From: Ancylostoma caninum
Taxonomy: Eukaryota; Nematoda; Chromadorea; Rhabditida; Ancylostomatidae
Direction of reading: 5' to 3'
DNA: 64,000 nucleotides
Assembly (NCBI GenBank): GCA_037903475.1
Contig: JBAJFG010000565.1
Location: 372,001 to 436,000, forward strand
The notes beneath the pieces were generated by a model, which made no database searches, was not told the origin of the DNA, and worked only from the letters and a program-made list of their open reading frames with translations. Position 1 is the first letter of the stretch. Each line of letters starts with the position of its first letter. Positions 1-12,265 of the stretch are shown here, in pieces. Made by a program: the position numbers and the translations under genes.

Positions 1-3000
1 AGCTTGATTGTTGGCCTGGTCAGTATATTCGCATAATATTTGCAGAAATAACAATAGGCTGAATGCAATTGTAAACGTTATAGGCCTGACGAAGGTATTA
101 TTGTACCTAAAGCTAGCCAATAACGTGAAAACGCAGGAGTACTCAAATCCAAGCCGAACAACAAACATTTGACATGAGGCTCCGGGATAGCACAATTCTA
201 TCACCTTCTTAATGCGAAGAGAGCAGATACTACCTTGAAGCTTATGCAAAAATAATGCGCGTTTTCGAGTCTTTCTTTCCGCATTTAATAACTCGCTTCA
301 AAATCAAGCTTTCCTAAGTAGCTTAAATTCGTTGCAGTCCACAGTCTTCAATAACAAGACAGGTATACGACTTCTCATATCGGCGATAAGGAAAACCGAA
401 AACCCTCACAGCTTCGTAATTTAAAAAAAGCAAACAATTTTGTGGGAAGCCAATTATCTTCCAGATTGGTATTCCCCTAACACCCATTTGGATACAGTTT
501 ACAGTTCACTGACGAGCGTTTCCTCTGTTGTATGCTAAAAACCATGCAAATGAGGTAATCGATGCACGCATCTCAGCTAATCTTCCATTTGAATTTTAAT
601 AGTCTGCGTAGAAGTATTTTTCATACTATCTCAGTTTTTTCTGGTTCGTCTCCAAAAACATGGCTAATTTTGCTTCTCCGAGGGAACTCGTCTGGTTATG
701 AGTCACCGTCAAGGCTGCCATTGATCGTTGTGCGTTCTCTGATGACTGCCGATTGCACAACGTTGTGCAGCACTCAGTGAACACTTACGGAATATTGTGC
801 GAAAAGAAACCTGACGTTGTTATAAAAGGCGAAATTTGATCCATTCTCTGTACTCCATCACTTCAACATTTTTTCAGGAAATTCCCGATTTCTTTAAATT
901 CAACCTCTTTTTGAAAACTTTACCCTTGAAATTACCTAGCTTTGTTTATCATGGGGGAGGTCAATATTCACACCTTCCCTATCAATGCTCGTATATCTTA
1001 GCCTTGCAATCTGTGATGTGAGTTTCCCTAAAGGAATTACTCACTTCTTTCTTAAAACATCGGCGTTATTGCCTCTGGTTGTGATGTTTCGAGTGTTTTC
1101 CTAACTCACAACCTTTGTTCTTCTCTTCCAACTCTGATGCCCGCCTGAGACATTGTGCTTGTAAGTATAGGTCTTTCCTCACAATGAAAACTCTTTCCAC
1201 TTCCTTATCACTGTGAAAAGCAGCCAGTGTTACTACAACTAGTCATCCCTAAAAAATGCAAAAAAAAACAATAATGAAGCCGTAGCAGAGTACTGAAAAG
1301 ATACGCTAGAACCATCCCCGGATTTGCTTTTTGCTATATTTCAGCCTTTCCAAATACTGGTAATGAAGACGGGAACGAATTACTATTTCTTGGAAACCAT
1401 AGAAACCAATGCTGTTGAGCATTTGCTGCTCAGTACCTTTCGTCCGAATGGGACGATTCCTACATGCTGCGTATACACGGATTTGAAGATTAATGATTTT
1501 GAAAATGTAATTGAGAGTGTTGCTATTTCCTTCACTCTTCCTCCTTCGAGCAACCTGAACTTTGCATATCCCTCCTTGTGTTACATATTTGAGGAGATGC
1601 GTTCACCAAAAGCATTTCCTACATAGCTTAAGGTACCCACACTCACTGTGTAAAACATCAGCAAAAATCGCTCAAAATGGTCGCTACAACCAGTACGGAT
1701 TTGCCGCATCTGGAAACAATTGAAGCCTTTTATCCAGCAAGTGGCGCTGAACTATCGTAGCGGTGTCTAATTTTCTCAAAAACTCGAATTCCTGGAAGCA
1801 GAAACCTCATTTAATGTTTCTTTTGCTATTATTGCCATTATTTCCCGCAGATCTCTGTGGAAATTTAGATTGTTCTCCTTTTGATATCTCCGCTCCTCTA
1901 CTTTCACTTTTCTCATTATTTCATTGGTGACTAACTGCGACCCACTTCTTGTGATCACTGTCTTGTTCCTAGGTTACTGACAAGGGCAGTGCACACACTT
2001 AGGCAGCTGATCTCATTGTCAGCTGAGACCAATATGATTAGTGAGGCTACTCATCATGCTGTCACAGCCTTTTTTGTTATCTCCTATGTCTACAGAAGCC
2101 CAGAATTCCCGCTGACAGCGGGAGGATACTTTAGAATTTTGATAGGGTGTATTCTGCCTCTTTGTACGCTGATATCGAATATGTTTCTACCTCTTGCCTC
2201 TGTGGGAAGTTATGCCCGTTTTACCCAAGGGCATATGATGGGTAGTACGAATGCAGGACCACTATGAAGTACCACCAGTTGGCTTTGGCGCAAAACTGAG
2301 TCTCTCGCTCTTCATGGATATGTTCGCACATTCACTTCCTGCGATGTGCATCCGTTTTCCATTTTTTCTGAACTTCCTCGGGACATTCAGCAGATTTCAA
2401 GTATAGCCTGCAACATCATGTTGAACAGACTCTCTATCGATATAGGGGCAGTCTTGGATTAACAGCTTAATTTCATGCACTTCCTTTGTGAGCTGTGAGA
2501 TGTGAAGTAAACTCATACATAAGTGCATGCATAATACAAAGAAGCTCTATCAGCAATTACTGTGAAATTTCTTTGATGATTGTGAACCTTTATTTGCTTT
2601 GTAAAGTTTATTTTATTGCTAGTATTTGTTTCCGTTTTCTCCTATTTCCTATCTACTTTTTTTTCAAATAAATTTTACGTTAACCCACTGGCGACCACGC
2701 CCTTCTTGGGGCTCTGATATCCTTTCCACATACCGAATTTTTTATGAAAATTCCAATACATTATCATACTCATATGAACTCAGAATTAATACCGTTTTGA
2801 AAAACAGCTGAAACGTATGTGGTTTGATGATCCCTCAAACTGAACCATGCTATGAAAGACGCTGCTCAGATCAATTCAGAACACATTTTCACCAGGAGAA
2901 CAAATTACCGAACCGCTTAGACGGTTGCGAGCCTGTCCATCCTAAGACACGAACGCAGCCATATCGTCCAGAAACTTGGAAGATCTAGGCACCTCCCTCT

Positions 3001-3176
3001 TGTGACGATTCCGTACATCAAGACATCATTATTTTCATTGTTGTTTCACCATTCATTTACAATCACGAGTTTTCTCTCAAGTTAAATCCTCCTATATAAT
3101 ATAATCTCTAATCGTGGTATTGTGGGAGCTTTGAGTAAGCTCTGATATTCCTTGCTTTCAGATTACTTCTCCAAAG
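1..3176. other. Intergenic stretch, no gene supported
   Basis: Open frames here are short (100 codons or fewer), do not join across plausible splice sites and resemble no family I know. A short string around 2690 (acccactggcgacca) recurs at about 60232, so at least part is dispersed repeat. Promoter elements for the gene starting near 3177 may be here, but none can be pointed to. Confidence 0.5.
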
Positions 3177-4498
3177 ATGTCGCTCTGCGACCTCGAAGAG
3201 TACTTCCACGAGTAAGTAATTTTCTTCCTACGTGCTCATGCTAACAGTAACAGTTTATCTACAGCTATTACAAGCTAGTCAATAAAGGCCCGCTCGCGAG
3301 AAGCGCACGTGCAGAGGTTTCGACAACTATGCGGGCAAGAAGCTTTCAGATCGAGTCGTCGCTGCAAAGATCGTATATGATCCACAGAACACTCTCAGCA
3401 AGGTTTATTCAATATTTGCTGCGGCAAATTTGTGTTCGCGAATTTTTCGTGAGCATTTTTTAGAGAGCCTACAAGCGTCTGCTGGCAGACCGCTCCGATG
3501 GATTTTGTCCAGATGTGCCCTACTCACTGAATAAAAGGGGGAGATGGGAAAAGGTCAGTTTAACGGGGGTAAATTTAATCGTTTCGCTGGATTTGATACA
3601 AGCCTGCTGCATTAGATGAGCCCTGCAACGCTTCTAAGCAGGTATTCCTCGAACAGCCCGGAATTGTGCGTTATCAACAGAGAGTTTACTCCATTCACCT
3701 TTGGTGGTAAGTTTGTTCAAACCCTAATCCGCGCAATATTGCCATAATAACGATTATAAGTAGTCTTCCGTGCAAAATTCATGTAGTGAGGGTTGGCGGC
3801 GACTGGGTTAAGCCGGATAAACTCACTTTTCTCAGGCTCTCTTCGCACAGATGCAATCCCACTTGATTTAGGAGATAAATTAATGGAAAGCGATCCTCTT
3901 TTCATAGACATCCACATCCAATATGTTTTCCCCTATTGAGGTAGTGGCAGGGTGATCTCAGGGGAGTAAGCGAGCGAGCGGGGCTGCCGAGAGCCCTACA
4001 GGAAGTGGGGTAGAAGCCCAGAGAGCTTCGAGGTATTGGGAGCTTGAGAAAGTCAGTACACGCTCCACTTCAAAGTAGGGAATCCAAACACACTCTTCAG
4101 TGACTCTGATGAAGCTTCTCACTCCGAAATCATTTAAAATCACAAGATTTGTCCCGAACAAATTCCAGAATTTCTCCTATCGTGTTAGCTTATATGATCT
4201 ATCCACCGATTCCAGATTACGTCCACAGCAATACGGTCACGCAGATGCACGTGCTCAATCACGATACAGTGACCACGATCGCTTCAGCAGGAAGGAAGAA
4301 GGCGGTAAGTCCACCATAGTCGGGTCAGCGTCATTCTTACGTGTTTCGTTTCAGATTCAATATTATACCAGACAATTTAACGAAAAACGCGGGATTGAGA
4401 GAGAGGAAGGGGAGCTCGCCAGAATTCACTTCAATATCGTTACACCGCCTCGAATATTACGTCCGAATGCTAGAAGGTTCAGGCAAGGTGAGAATTAG
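3177..4498 (+). CDS. Candidate 5' exons of the IBR-like gene, with frame breaks
   Basis: An ATG at 3177 follows an acceptor-like TTTCAG (3168-3173 area), as expected for a trans-spliced start. Convincing exon-like blocks follow: 3177-3211 (MSLCDLEEYFH...), 3265-3402 (contains CRGFDNYAGKKLSDRVVAAK), 3464-3553 (RAYKRLLADRSDGF...) and 3603-3706, with phases that join from 3402 onward. Further on are blocks ending at the donor 4305 (IYPPIPDYVHSNTV...) and 4356-4490 (NIIPDNLTKNAGL...). Two joins fail. The second exon changes frame near 3298, and the block ending at 4304 does not meet the next block in phase. Either the draft has small indels, splicing is not what I assume, or the 5' end is decaying. 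It may be the N-terminus of the downstream IBR-like gene or a separate damaged gene; no function can be assigned. Confidence 0.4.
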
Positions 4499-4841
4499 GG
4501 AAACCGGAGACAGTGAAGAAAGAACTTAAATATCTTTGGCTTCTCCTGTGGGAAATCAAAGCGTATTTAATTACTTTGGGGGAACCAGTGAAAAAAAACT
4601 TTATTTCCCTTGCTGTGATGCTAGTAACTTTACTTGTATGCATGAATACTCTCCGTGCAAAGAATGATAACATAAAGAAGACATACACGCTGCTCTGCCC
4701 TAACAGCGAGAGCTACAGGGTCCTTCGGTTTAGTTACCCATCTCCTTAACTTTAGTTACTTTTTCTGGTTTTCGATTTAAGGCAAAGGAAATGCATACTC
4801 ATTTCCATGGCAAAGCAGAGAAGTTTCCCCGGTGGAATTAC

Positions 4842-5345
4842 CAAATATCAATCAGAAATTGTTCAGGAATGGCTGATTTAATTTGCAGGATAAGCAAGTG
4901 ACAATTCTAGAGAATGAATCAGTTCAGGAAACACACTATAATTACACATTCCTCCATTATAGCGAATATCAATCAGAAATTGTTCAGGAATGGCTGATTT
5001 AATTTGCAGGATAAGCAAGTGACAATTCTAGAGAATGAATCAGTTCAGGAAACACACTATAATTACACATTCCTCCATTATAGCGAATATCAATCAGAAA
5101 TTGTTCAGGAATGGCTGATTTAATTTGCAGGATAAGCAAATGACAATTCTAGAGAATGAATCAGTTCAGGAAGCACACTATAATTACACATTCCTCCATT
5201 ATAGCGAATATCAATCAGAAATTGTTCAGGAATGGCCCATCTAAATTGCAGGATAAGCAAATGACAATTCTAGTGAATGAACAAAATTTCAGTGAGTTCA
5301 GGAAACACATTGTAATTACACATTCCTCCATTTTAGCGAACAGGA
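4842..5345 (+). repeat. 121-bp tandem array with embedded splice acceptor
   Basis: Units starting at GATAAGCAA repeat at 4889, 5010, 5131 and 5252, an exact period of 121, with a partial unit upstream from about 4842. The first three full units are almost identical; the fourth is diverged and carries a short insertion. Each unit contains the acceptor-like AATTTGCAG followed by about 37 open codons (beginning DKQVTILENESVQ or DKQMTILENESVQ) and then a TAA. Because 121 is not a multiple of 3, the array cannot be read through in one frame, so it looks like repeated duplication of an exon edge plus intron. Confidence 0.85.
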
Positions 5346-8300
5346 CAATTGTCAAAGGCACTAAAACAGAACTGCCATGCTACGACTCAGAAATGCTCGC
5401 CGATATGGACACCTCCACAGATAACGTAGAGGATTCAGATGTCGACGATTTCTGCTGTACTTCACGGTTAGAATTTTCGCTTCAGCGTGTTCTCTGTTCT
5501 GAAGCATCCTATCCACATGATTACAGTAAATTCACACTCGGAGACTTCATCACTAGCAAGCACCCATCGACGTCATCACATGGAGTGAAAAGTTTTAGCA
5601 CTGGCTCTGGAGTGAGCTCTTCGTCGTTTGAGGTACCCGTGGGCAAAATAACATTAACTTCATTGTACATTGGCGACTATAGCAGATGGGTTTTCAGATT
5701 GTTTCAATAAAACCAGATATTTCCGAAGCTACAAATTCCGCGCATGTTTTCGAAATTATAGACATAGATCTAAACAGTTTGGACAGCTTCGACTTGGAGG
5801 AAGAGGTGAGACTATTTGCATGGGACCGAATGAATCATTTCCTTATATGGGAGCAGAATTTGGACATCTCGGTGAATTTCAGATAAGGCTGTTGTTGCCT
5901 GGCTACTGCAAAGCGCAATGGTTTAGCCCGGAACGGGTGTCCATCGCTAGCCAAAGATCAGTCTCGCCTATGTTTGTGATTTTCTTTGAAGTCTGGGAAA
6001 GCCGTGGTATTCTAAGGTAAGTTTCAGCTTTGTCTCGCACTGCTACCATCACTATAGTGAATCTTTTAGGATCCGCATTAACATAAAAGCTAAATACTCG
6101 CCCGAATGTGACAAAGAAACTCTTGTGAAGCTCCTGGATACAAAAAAGAACTTCCCTTCTTTATTCGCCGACTTTATATCGTTCATCTTCAACTTGGAAC
6201 CAATGTGAGAGCAGTTCTTGAGATTAGAAAAGGCTCAGTTGTTTTTTTTCCTGTTTTAAGGCAACTAAGTTTTTATTTACAGCGCAGGTTCCCAAAAGGA
6301 GTTCCACCGCTACTCTAGTTGCAAGGACGGCTTCATGCGATCTGTCAACAGTGAAAGGATGGCAGCAAAGGTGGGTAACAACGACTTTGACACCCCACAG
6401 TTGTGAGTTTTCCTCAGAAAAAGATTCCGTTTCTGTTCTTTGACGAAACCAAAAAAGATCCGGATATATACAAATTCTGGATGATTCGAAGAAGTTGCGT
6501 TTTTTTTACTGCGTCAAATCGAATCTCATGAAGTAAAAGTGCCAGTGTCTACGTAAACGTGAATGACAGCTAACGTCATAATCACGAGCGCGTGGATTCG
6601 GTGTTACCTCAAACTTGGGTAATTAAGACATCTTCCTCTGAAGACATCAATTTTAATACTGCGCGCAATAATACCGTGAAAGAGAGCAATTAAAAAAATA
6701 CAAGGGTTATGTGATAAACTAGGCTAACTGGGACGAACAAGTGCGTGTAAGGATCAGTGAAGAGCAAAGTTAAGTGAACTATTGAGCTTGATTTTAGATG
6801 AATGTTGGTATATTTCGAAGAAAATGGTACAGTCCATCCGAAGCGATGGGGTGCATGAGGCCGGCGCGGACCGATATGGCTGTTTGGAATAAAACTAAGT
6901 GACAAACTCACCGAATGAAGAGGTAATGGTACGAGAGGTAGAACAGTGGTAGAGAGGAACGTAGATACGAAGAAAACAAATCAAATACAATGACAATAGC
7001 CGCTCGAATTTTCGTATGCTGCTAAGTCGGCCACGCCATCTTCAGATTTTTTACCAGCCTCATTCGCTCCATCGCTTCGGATGGACTGCACAATGAAAAG
7101 AATTCCTTATATAGTGAGGAAAATGGGATGATGTGCAGAATTGTTGATACAGTGAGGAAATTGTAGCTTGAGAGGATACGACAAAACCACACTTTTCTGG
7201 AAATTGATTGTAATTCGAGAGAAGAAAAAAAATCAGCCTGCATGAGTGAAAATGAAGAAGGCGCCGCGAATTTTAAGCGGCGTAAAACGAGACTATGTGA
7301 AGCTAAGCGCTCCTCTTTACAGCTCAAGTTAATCATTTAGTGATGCTTCAGCTTCCTGCGAAGATAGCACGTAGTGATAATAAAGAGAGAAAGTGCTGCG
7401 TGCGTATTTTCTTGACATTGACGGTGAAATGCTAAGAGAACACGAAAAGCATGGAAATGTTGACTAGGTAACGTAAGGAACGTAACAATTATGAGTGGAC
7501 AATGTCGCCATTTCACCTACTCATCCCCACCTCCTACAATATCCCTCCCATCCTGGCGCAGCTCTGTAGTCAACACTAGTGGCCAGCTCTCGCGCTCGGT
7601 CGCTTCGCCACAGGTCAGAAGAAGAATAACCGTGATATCAACGGACGCGCAGACAATCAGAGCGGAGGCGGACCTTTTGCACCCGCTATAATTGGGGGCG
7701 GGGCTACAGGCTGGGAGAGGAGCGCTTTGGTTAACTGCTGGCAGCTCGATAACGAGGGGTCGCATCGCAGTGCGATGAACGCTGCGAAAGTCCAGGATTT
7801 GGACGAGTTGTTCGGTCAACGTTAATCGGGATAGCGGCTTTTTCCAAGATAACTAGTGGCTTCTTGAGTAACTTCAATGTACTGCGTTCAGAAAACTGTG
7901 ACAGTATTGGCCTAGCGTGAATTTCTTTTGCGTTTCAGCTCATTGCGTTCCTGAACTCAGGCTGTGTATGCTTTTTAATATTGCTCCAACAGGATTGGTT
8001 TTGCAAACATTTAGTAAAGCATTACTCAAATTTACACTCACTATTGCCGCTGCATGTGACTATCAGAGTGCATCGTTTTATGGGCACAGTATAGCGCGTG
8101 TGAATGGACATCATCCACTGCAGTCCCCTGCCTTTGCACAGAAAAAGACCATATAATAATATATGTACACACGTTGTTGCATTTCGTTTATTGCCAGCAT
8201 TTCTTTTTTGCAGACAGTCAAAGCTTGCGAACATGATCAGATGGATTTTCTTCGATCTTACTACCACGGCGATGATTTCGAGATAGTCTCAGCGGTAAGA

Positions 8301-10526
8301 CATCCTTCAATACGGTACCTTTTTCAGTGAAGATCAATTTCATCAATCAATCAATGTCAATTTATGTAAAAATGTGAAAAACGCTGCTATTTAGAATGAC
8401 GCAAAACTATGCTCTAGCTGCTGTTCTTCGTACAATTTTGACCTTTTCCCATCGAGAGTTGGAATGATGTGTAGACAATGTATAGCTGCTCATGTGATTC
8501 GGCAGCTTCGCCTCAACCGGCTGCCGATAGATATTCCTGTAATTGTCATTTTAATCCAATTTTCACTTAAATTTTAACTTAATTTAAATTTAATTTTGAT
8601 TTGGTTTCACATCAAGTTTAATATGGCTTCATTTTATTTGATTTAATTTTTATTTCAACTTAATTTTGCAAGTGACATCATTTTCAGCTCATCACCTCAA
8701 ACGACACTACCCCACTTGACCTCCTTTACGCGGTGCTCCCTCTGCCAGTGATGTCATTATTCCTTAAGGTAACATTTCTTAGTTATGAACATCTTCACGG
8801 CACACAACCTGAAGGCGCAAAGAGACTCCTTAACTTCGACAGGATTCTCCACATTTTGGTTTTTTTTAGATTCTTTTTGTTCTTGCTATAAAACTAATCA
8901 GCTGCAAAACCTCGTCTTGTTTGGAAAAAAATAAGAAAAGATGATAGCTGAGCTTCCTTTAGTTCAATTGTCCTAAACAGAAGTTAGGCATGAAGCACAC
9001 ATCTATTTTTCATCTAATTTTCAGATCTCTACTTCTTCTATTGTCCATTATTTTCAGACGTCCTACAGCTACTACAGCTCCCTCTTATATCCACATTTCC
9101 GCTTGTTACAGTGTCCGCAATGTTCGGTTTCCCTTGCGGTTACTGATAAGGATGGTAAGCGTATCCGGAGGTGGTAAACCGTCAGGTGATAAATGAGTCG
9201 AGGATGACTATCTTTAGAGTTCAATTGCTCCATGTGCTCGAACTGCGGATGTTGCTGGTGCTGTCTCTGTGACTGGGAGCCACATTGGCCACTCACTTGC
9301 GAAGAGTTTAAGAAGTGGAGCGAAAAATGGGATACACAATGTAATTCACTTTTTCTTGCATATTTTCTTACATGTTTGAGCTCCAACCTGTAGTCCGCAG
9401 AAGAATGTTTGTATGTGTAGGATTGTATTAATATGTACTTTCCCTTCCCGACTTTTACTTGGGATCTTCCAGACCCCATTGATAAGTTCAATCTGGATGA
9501 AGGAGAGCGTCTGCTACGAATTCAGTGTCACTGTGAGAACATATTCTACGTACGTTTGAGTGAATGCAGAATCTGAGATTCCCCTTGAAGAAAGCTAGGG
9601 CTGAAAGTATAACAAAATCCGTTAAGGCGCCCGAAAATACCGCCCACTGGACTCCATGCTTTAAATGTTGTTACCTATATGATAAGGATGGTATTTTGCG
9701 TTCATCGTTCGACCTGTTCTGGCCATATCCTCCAAGGCACCGCAAGGAGTACCATGATCCCGACGATGAATTCTACAAATATGTTTGTAGTAGAATCCCT
9801 TCCCTTTCCCCTAATTATTCGTCAGAACTTATGCATTTTGCAGGGATATCGTGTTCAGCCTGAGTATCTCGAACAGAAGAAGCTCATCAACAAGCATTAC
9901 TCTACTGTGAGTCGCTGCTAAACATGAATACTTGCAAATGGCATGAGTGCAGTCCTTTATAGCTCTGAGTTGATAAAAAAGACTTCAGATATGCGTGGAC
10001 GCGAGGAAGCTTAGATTCGATGAACGGAAGAAGACCCTTAGGCACAGTGAAGATAGAAGGAGACTTAGGATCATCGAACAAAAGAGGACAGAATTTGCAG
10101 ATGCTGTAATTAAGAAATTCCCCTCTGAGACTGAGCAGCACAGAGTGATCGACATAAGACAAACAGTAAGGTTGATCATTTCCCAGATATAATAACAAAA
10201 ATATCTACATAAATGCACTCAGGCATTGTTTCTCGTTGAAAACTGCACAGCCTGGCTCTACCTCCATCGTGCTGAGAAAAACCGCATTTTGAAGGAGACA
10301 GTGTCTCTGCTCTTCCGGCAAATTCTACTCTTCCAGGATCAAATCCTCGATGATAGGTGATTAATTTTCGGGCAAGGCATGCATATAGGATATCAGTAGA
10401 AATATTCATAGATTAAAGTTTATCTCTTTCAGATCTGATCACAAAGGCGATGTTGTGGATTTAGAGAAGTGCGTGTCTGACGTGATAGATTTGTTCCGAA
10501 GTTACATCGCGCAGAATGAACAATAA
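5337..10526 (+). CDS. IBR/RBR-like cysteine-rich zinc-binding protein
   Basis: Sixteen exons join in phase: about 5337-5632, 5698-5805, 5883-6016, 6070-6204, 6283-6370, 8214-8294, 8395-8538, 8688-8768, 9058-9154, 9218-9340, 9473-9549, 9570-9782, 9844-9906, 9989-10165, 10223-10356 and 10433-10526 (TAA). The exons from 5698 on give 582 residues, preceded by roughly 98 acidic and Ser-rich residues. Zinc-ligand clusters appear in order. The first (exon 8395) reads CSSCCSSYNFDLF...MMCRQCIAAH and is RING1-like. The second (exons 9058 and 9218) reads CPQCSVSL...CSMCSNCGCCWCCLCDW followed by H and C, a typical IBR/RING2 pattern. Later come CHCENIFY and a WTPCFKCCYLYDKDG block. The C-terminus is a charged helical region. 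Such proteins are usually E3 ubiquitin ligases, but the ligase cysteine cannot be assigned here, so activity is inference. Intron 6371-8213 is 1.8 kb. The start lies upstream and is unresolved. Confidence 0.85.
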
Positions 10527-10972
10527 TCTGTGATACACTAGGGATATTTTGTGAATGGACTGCCTTCGGCTGTGTTTATACTTCATCAGTACACGCGACT
10601 GTTTTACTCATGTGAACTGTTCAGCAGCGCTTGGTCAGTGTTGACGAGCAGTCAATGTAACATAGAAAAGCGTAGAAAAGCAGATAGCAATGGTCTCGTT
10701 GTGATGGCTATCCTCGCGACGCAGTGTCGAGTATTCCTCGCATCCTGTTTATACTTTTCCGCTGCGCCCGCGAGTAGTGTGTGCAATGCGCTGATTTTAC
10801 TGAGATTATAAGATAGGAATTTTTACGAGAGGCAAAACGGTCCAGCGGCGAGTCGCGCATATTGCTGTTCTAGCTGCGGCGCCGTCGCCCCGCGGTGAAG
10901 TACATACACAGCCTTCGTTTCATCAGAATGATCTGATCTGCCAAAGAATGTGCACTGCTTGAAAACGGGAAA

Positions 10973-10978
10973 AATAAA
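10973..10978 (+). terminator. Possible poly(A) signal of the IBR-like gene
   Basis: AATAAA stands about 450 bases after the stop codon at 10526 on the same strand. The 3' UTR would be long for a nematode, so this is only a candidate. Confidence 0.25.
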
Positions 10979-11188
10979 GTTCGATCATCGCCCTGTTGTC
11001 TTTCTAGGGGAGTTGTAGAATGGGAGAAATATGTGAAGAAAATAAGTTTGTTGGAACATTGCTGTACTCATACTCTGGTAAACGATGCAGCAGACGTTTG
11101 GTAGATCTAATTTTTGTGAACGATATTAGTTGTGTTGCTCAAACGACGTATGAAATCCTAGTATAGAATCGTATAAATGGTAGATATA

Positions 11189-11601
11189 CAATACTGCTCC
11201 TAATCTTTGCAAAAAGGATGTGCGCGACGCGTTTAACCGTCGTAAAGCGTCGTTTACACCTTAAAATGAAATTTCATCTCGAATCTTGTGATATATAAAA
11301 TTTCCCACATCCTGCTTTTTTCTCTGCATAAAATACCATTAAAAATGTAGTATTTTGATCACTCTGGATTGAGGTGGTCAGGTACAAAGAAGTCTGCTTA
11401 AATTTGTAATGATATTTTTGACCGGTATAAAAAACAATATTGAAAAGTTCATGAATAATTCGATCCGTTGTGATAAAGAGAATCCATATGTTCAGAAAAA
11501 ATTGGATATCCTTATTTCTAAGAAAATTACGAAGGGGAGATGCTTCGCGACGTACTAGTGAGTCGCGCGCGTCCTTTTTGCAAGGATTAGGAGCAGTAGT
11601 G
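11189..11601. mobile_element. Tc1/mariner-type MITE, 413 bp
   Basis: Imperfect terminal inverted repeats of about 40 bases bound the element. The left end starts CAATACTGCTCCTAATCTTT and the right end, read in reverse complement, starts CACTACTGCTCCTAATCCTT; about 38 of 42 positions agree. A TA dinucleotide flanks both sides (11187-11188 and 11602-11603), as for Tc1/mariner insertions. Internal frames show no transposase. It is a non-autonomous element. Confidence 0.8.
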
Positions 11602-12167
11602 TACAGATCATTGTTCATGACCATGATCTTCCGAACACTTCTTCAGTTTACTTTCTCCAACGATCCGGTAGTCTGCCTTTCGGTCTGGAATGGTTCCATA
11701 GACACCAAAACGGGACCTTTTAGGTCCCTTTGTTGTCGACTCCTCTTGCAACGTGACCTGCGTATGCCATCGAATTGGAGATAACCGACAAAAATTGCGA
11801 TTTTTCCCAAGGTCCTTGCATCTTTTCATTTTTTATGCATTGCTTGTACTGCACACGTTTCGTACATTACAACATTACATATTACTTATATTACATAAAT
11901 TTCACTTCTGTTATTGTAATTGTCAAGCAACTGAGTTTCCCGGCCTATTGCATAGACAAACAAGAATGTGATTACAATAATCTAAAAGCAGAATGTTTCA
12001 TTAAAACAAAATGACGTTAAAATATGCACATAAAAACAGACATGAGATTACCAGTAGTTGACTTTACATGTAATACTATTGGCGGTATGGGACCCACCAC
12101 AGTAGTGTGGGTTCATAAGAAATAGATACCAACAACTCAAAGCAAAATTAACAATGGAGCATTATTT

Positions 12168-12265
12168 TACTGTGGTGAATTAACCATCTCGTCGTGACGT
12201 ATCGTGACGTACTCTTTCTTTCCACATGGCATTTACAGAACCAACAAGACCTCTCCACATTCTTG
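12168..12265 (-). pseudogene. Frameshifted tail remnant of the first zinc-finger gene
   Basis: Beyond the TGA at 12266-12268 the sequence still aligns with the last coding exon of the paralogue at 22072-22255, including a GAYGAGATGG...CAGTA end. It is now out of frame. Compared with the paralogue, one C is missing just before the TGA. The present gene therefore stops about 28 residues early. Confidence 0.65.

Larger units (their letters stand above)
10527..12167. other. Spacer between convergent genes
   Basis: The IBR-like gene (+) and the first zinc-finger gene (-) converge on this spacer. Apart from the inverted-repeat element at 11189-11601 I see no coding signal. The 10820-10900 part is unusually G+C-rich. 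Confidence 0.5.

Noticed and set aside
7491..7819. Overlapping open frames on both strands in the 1.8-kb intron of the IBR-like gene
   Set aside because: The stretch is locally G+C-rich, which suppresses stops on both strands. No family resemblance, and splice context argues it is intronic.
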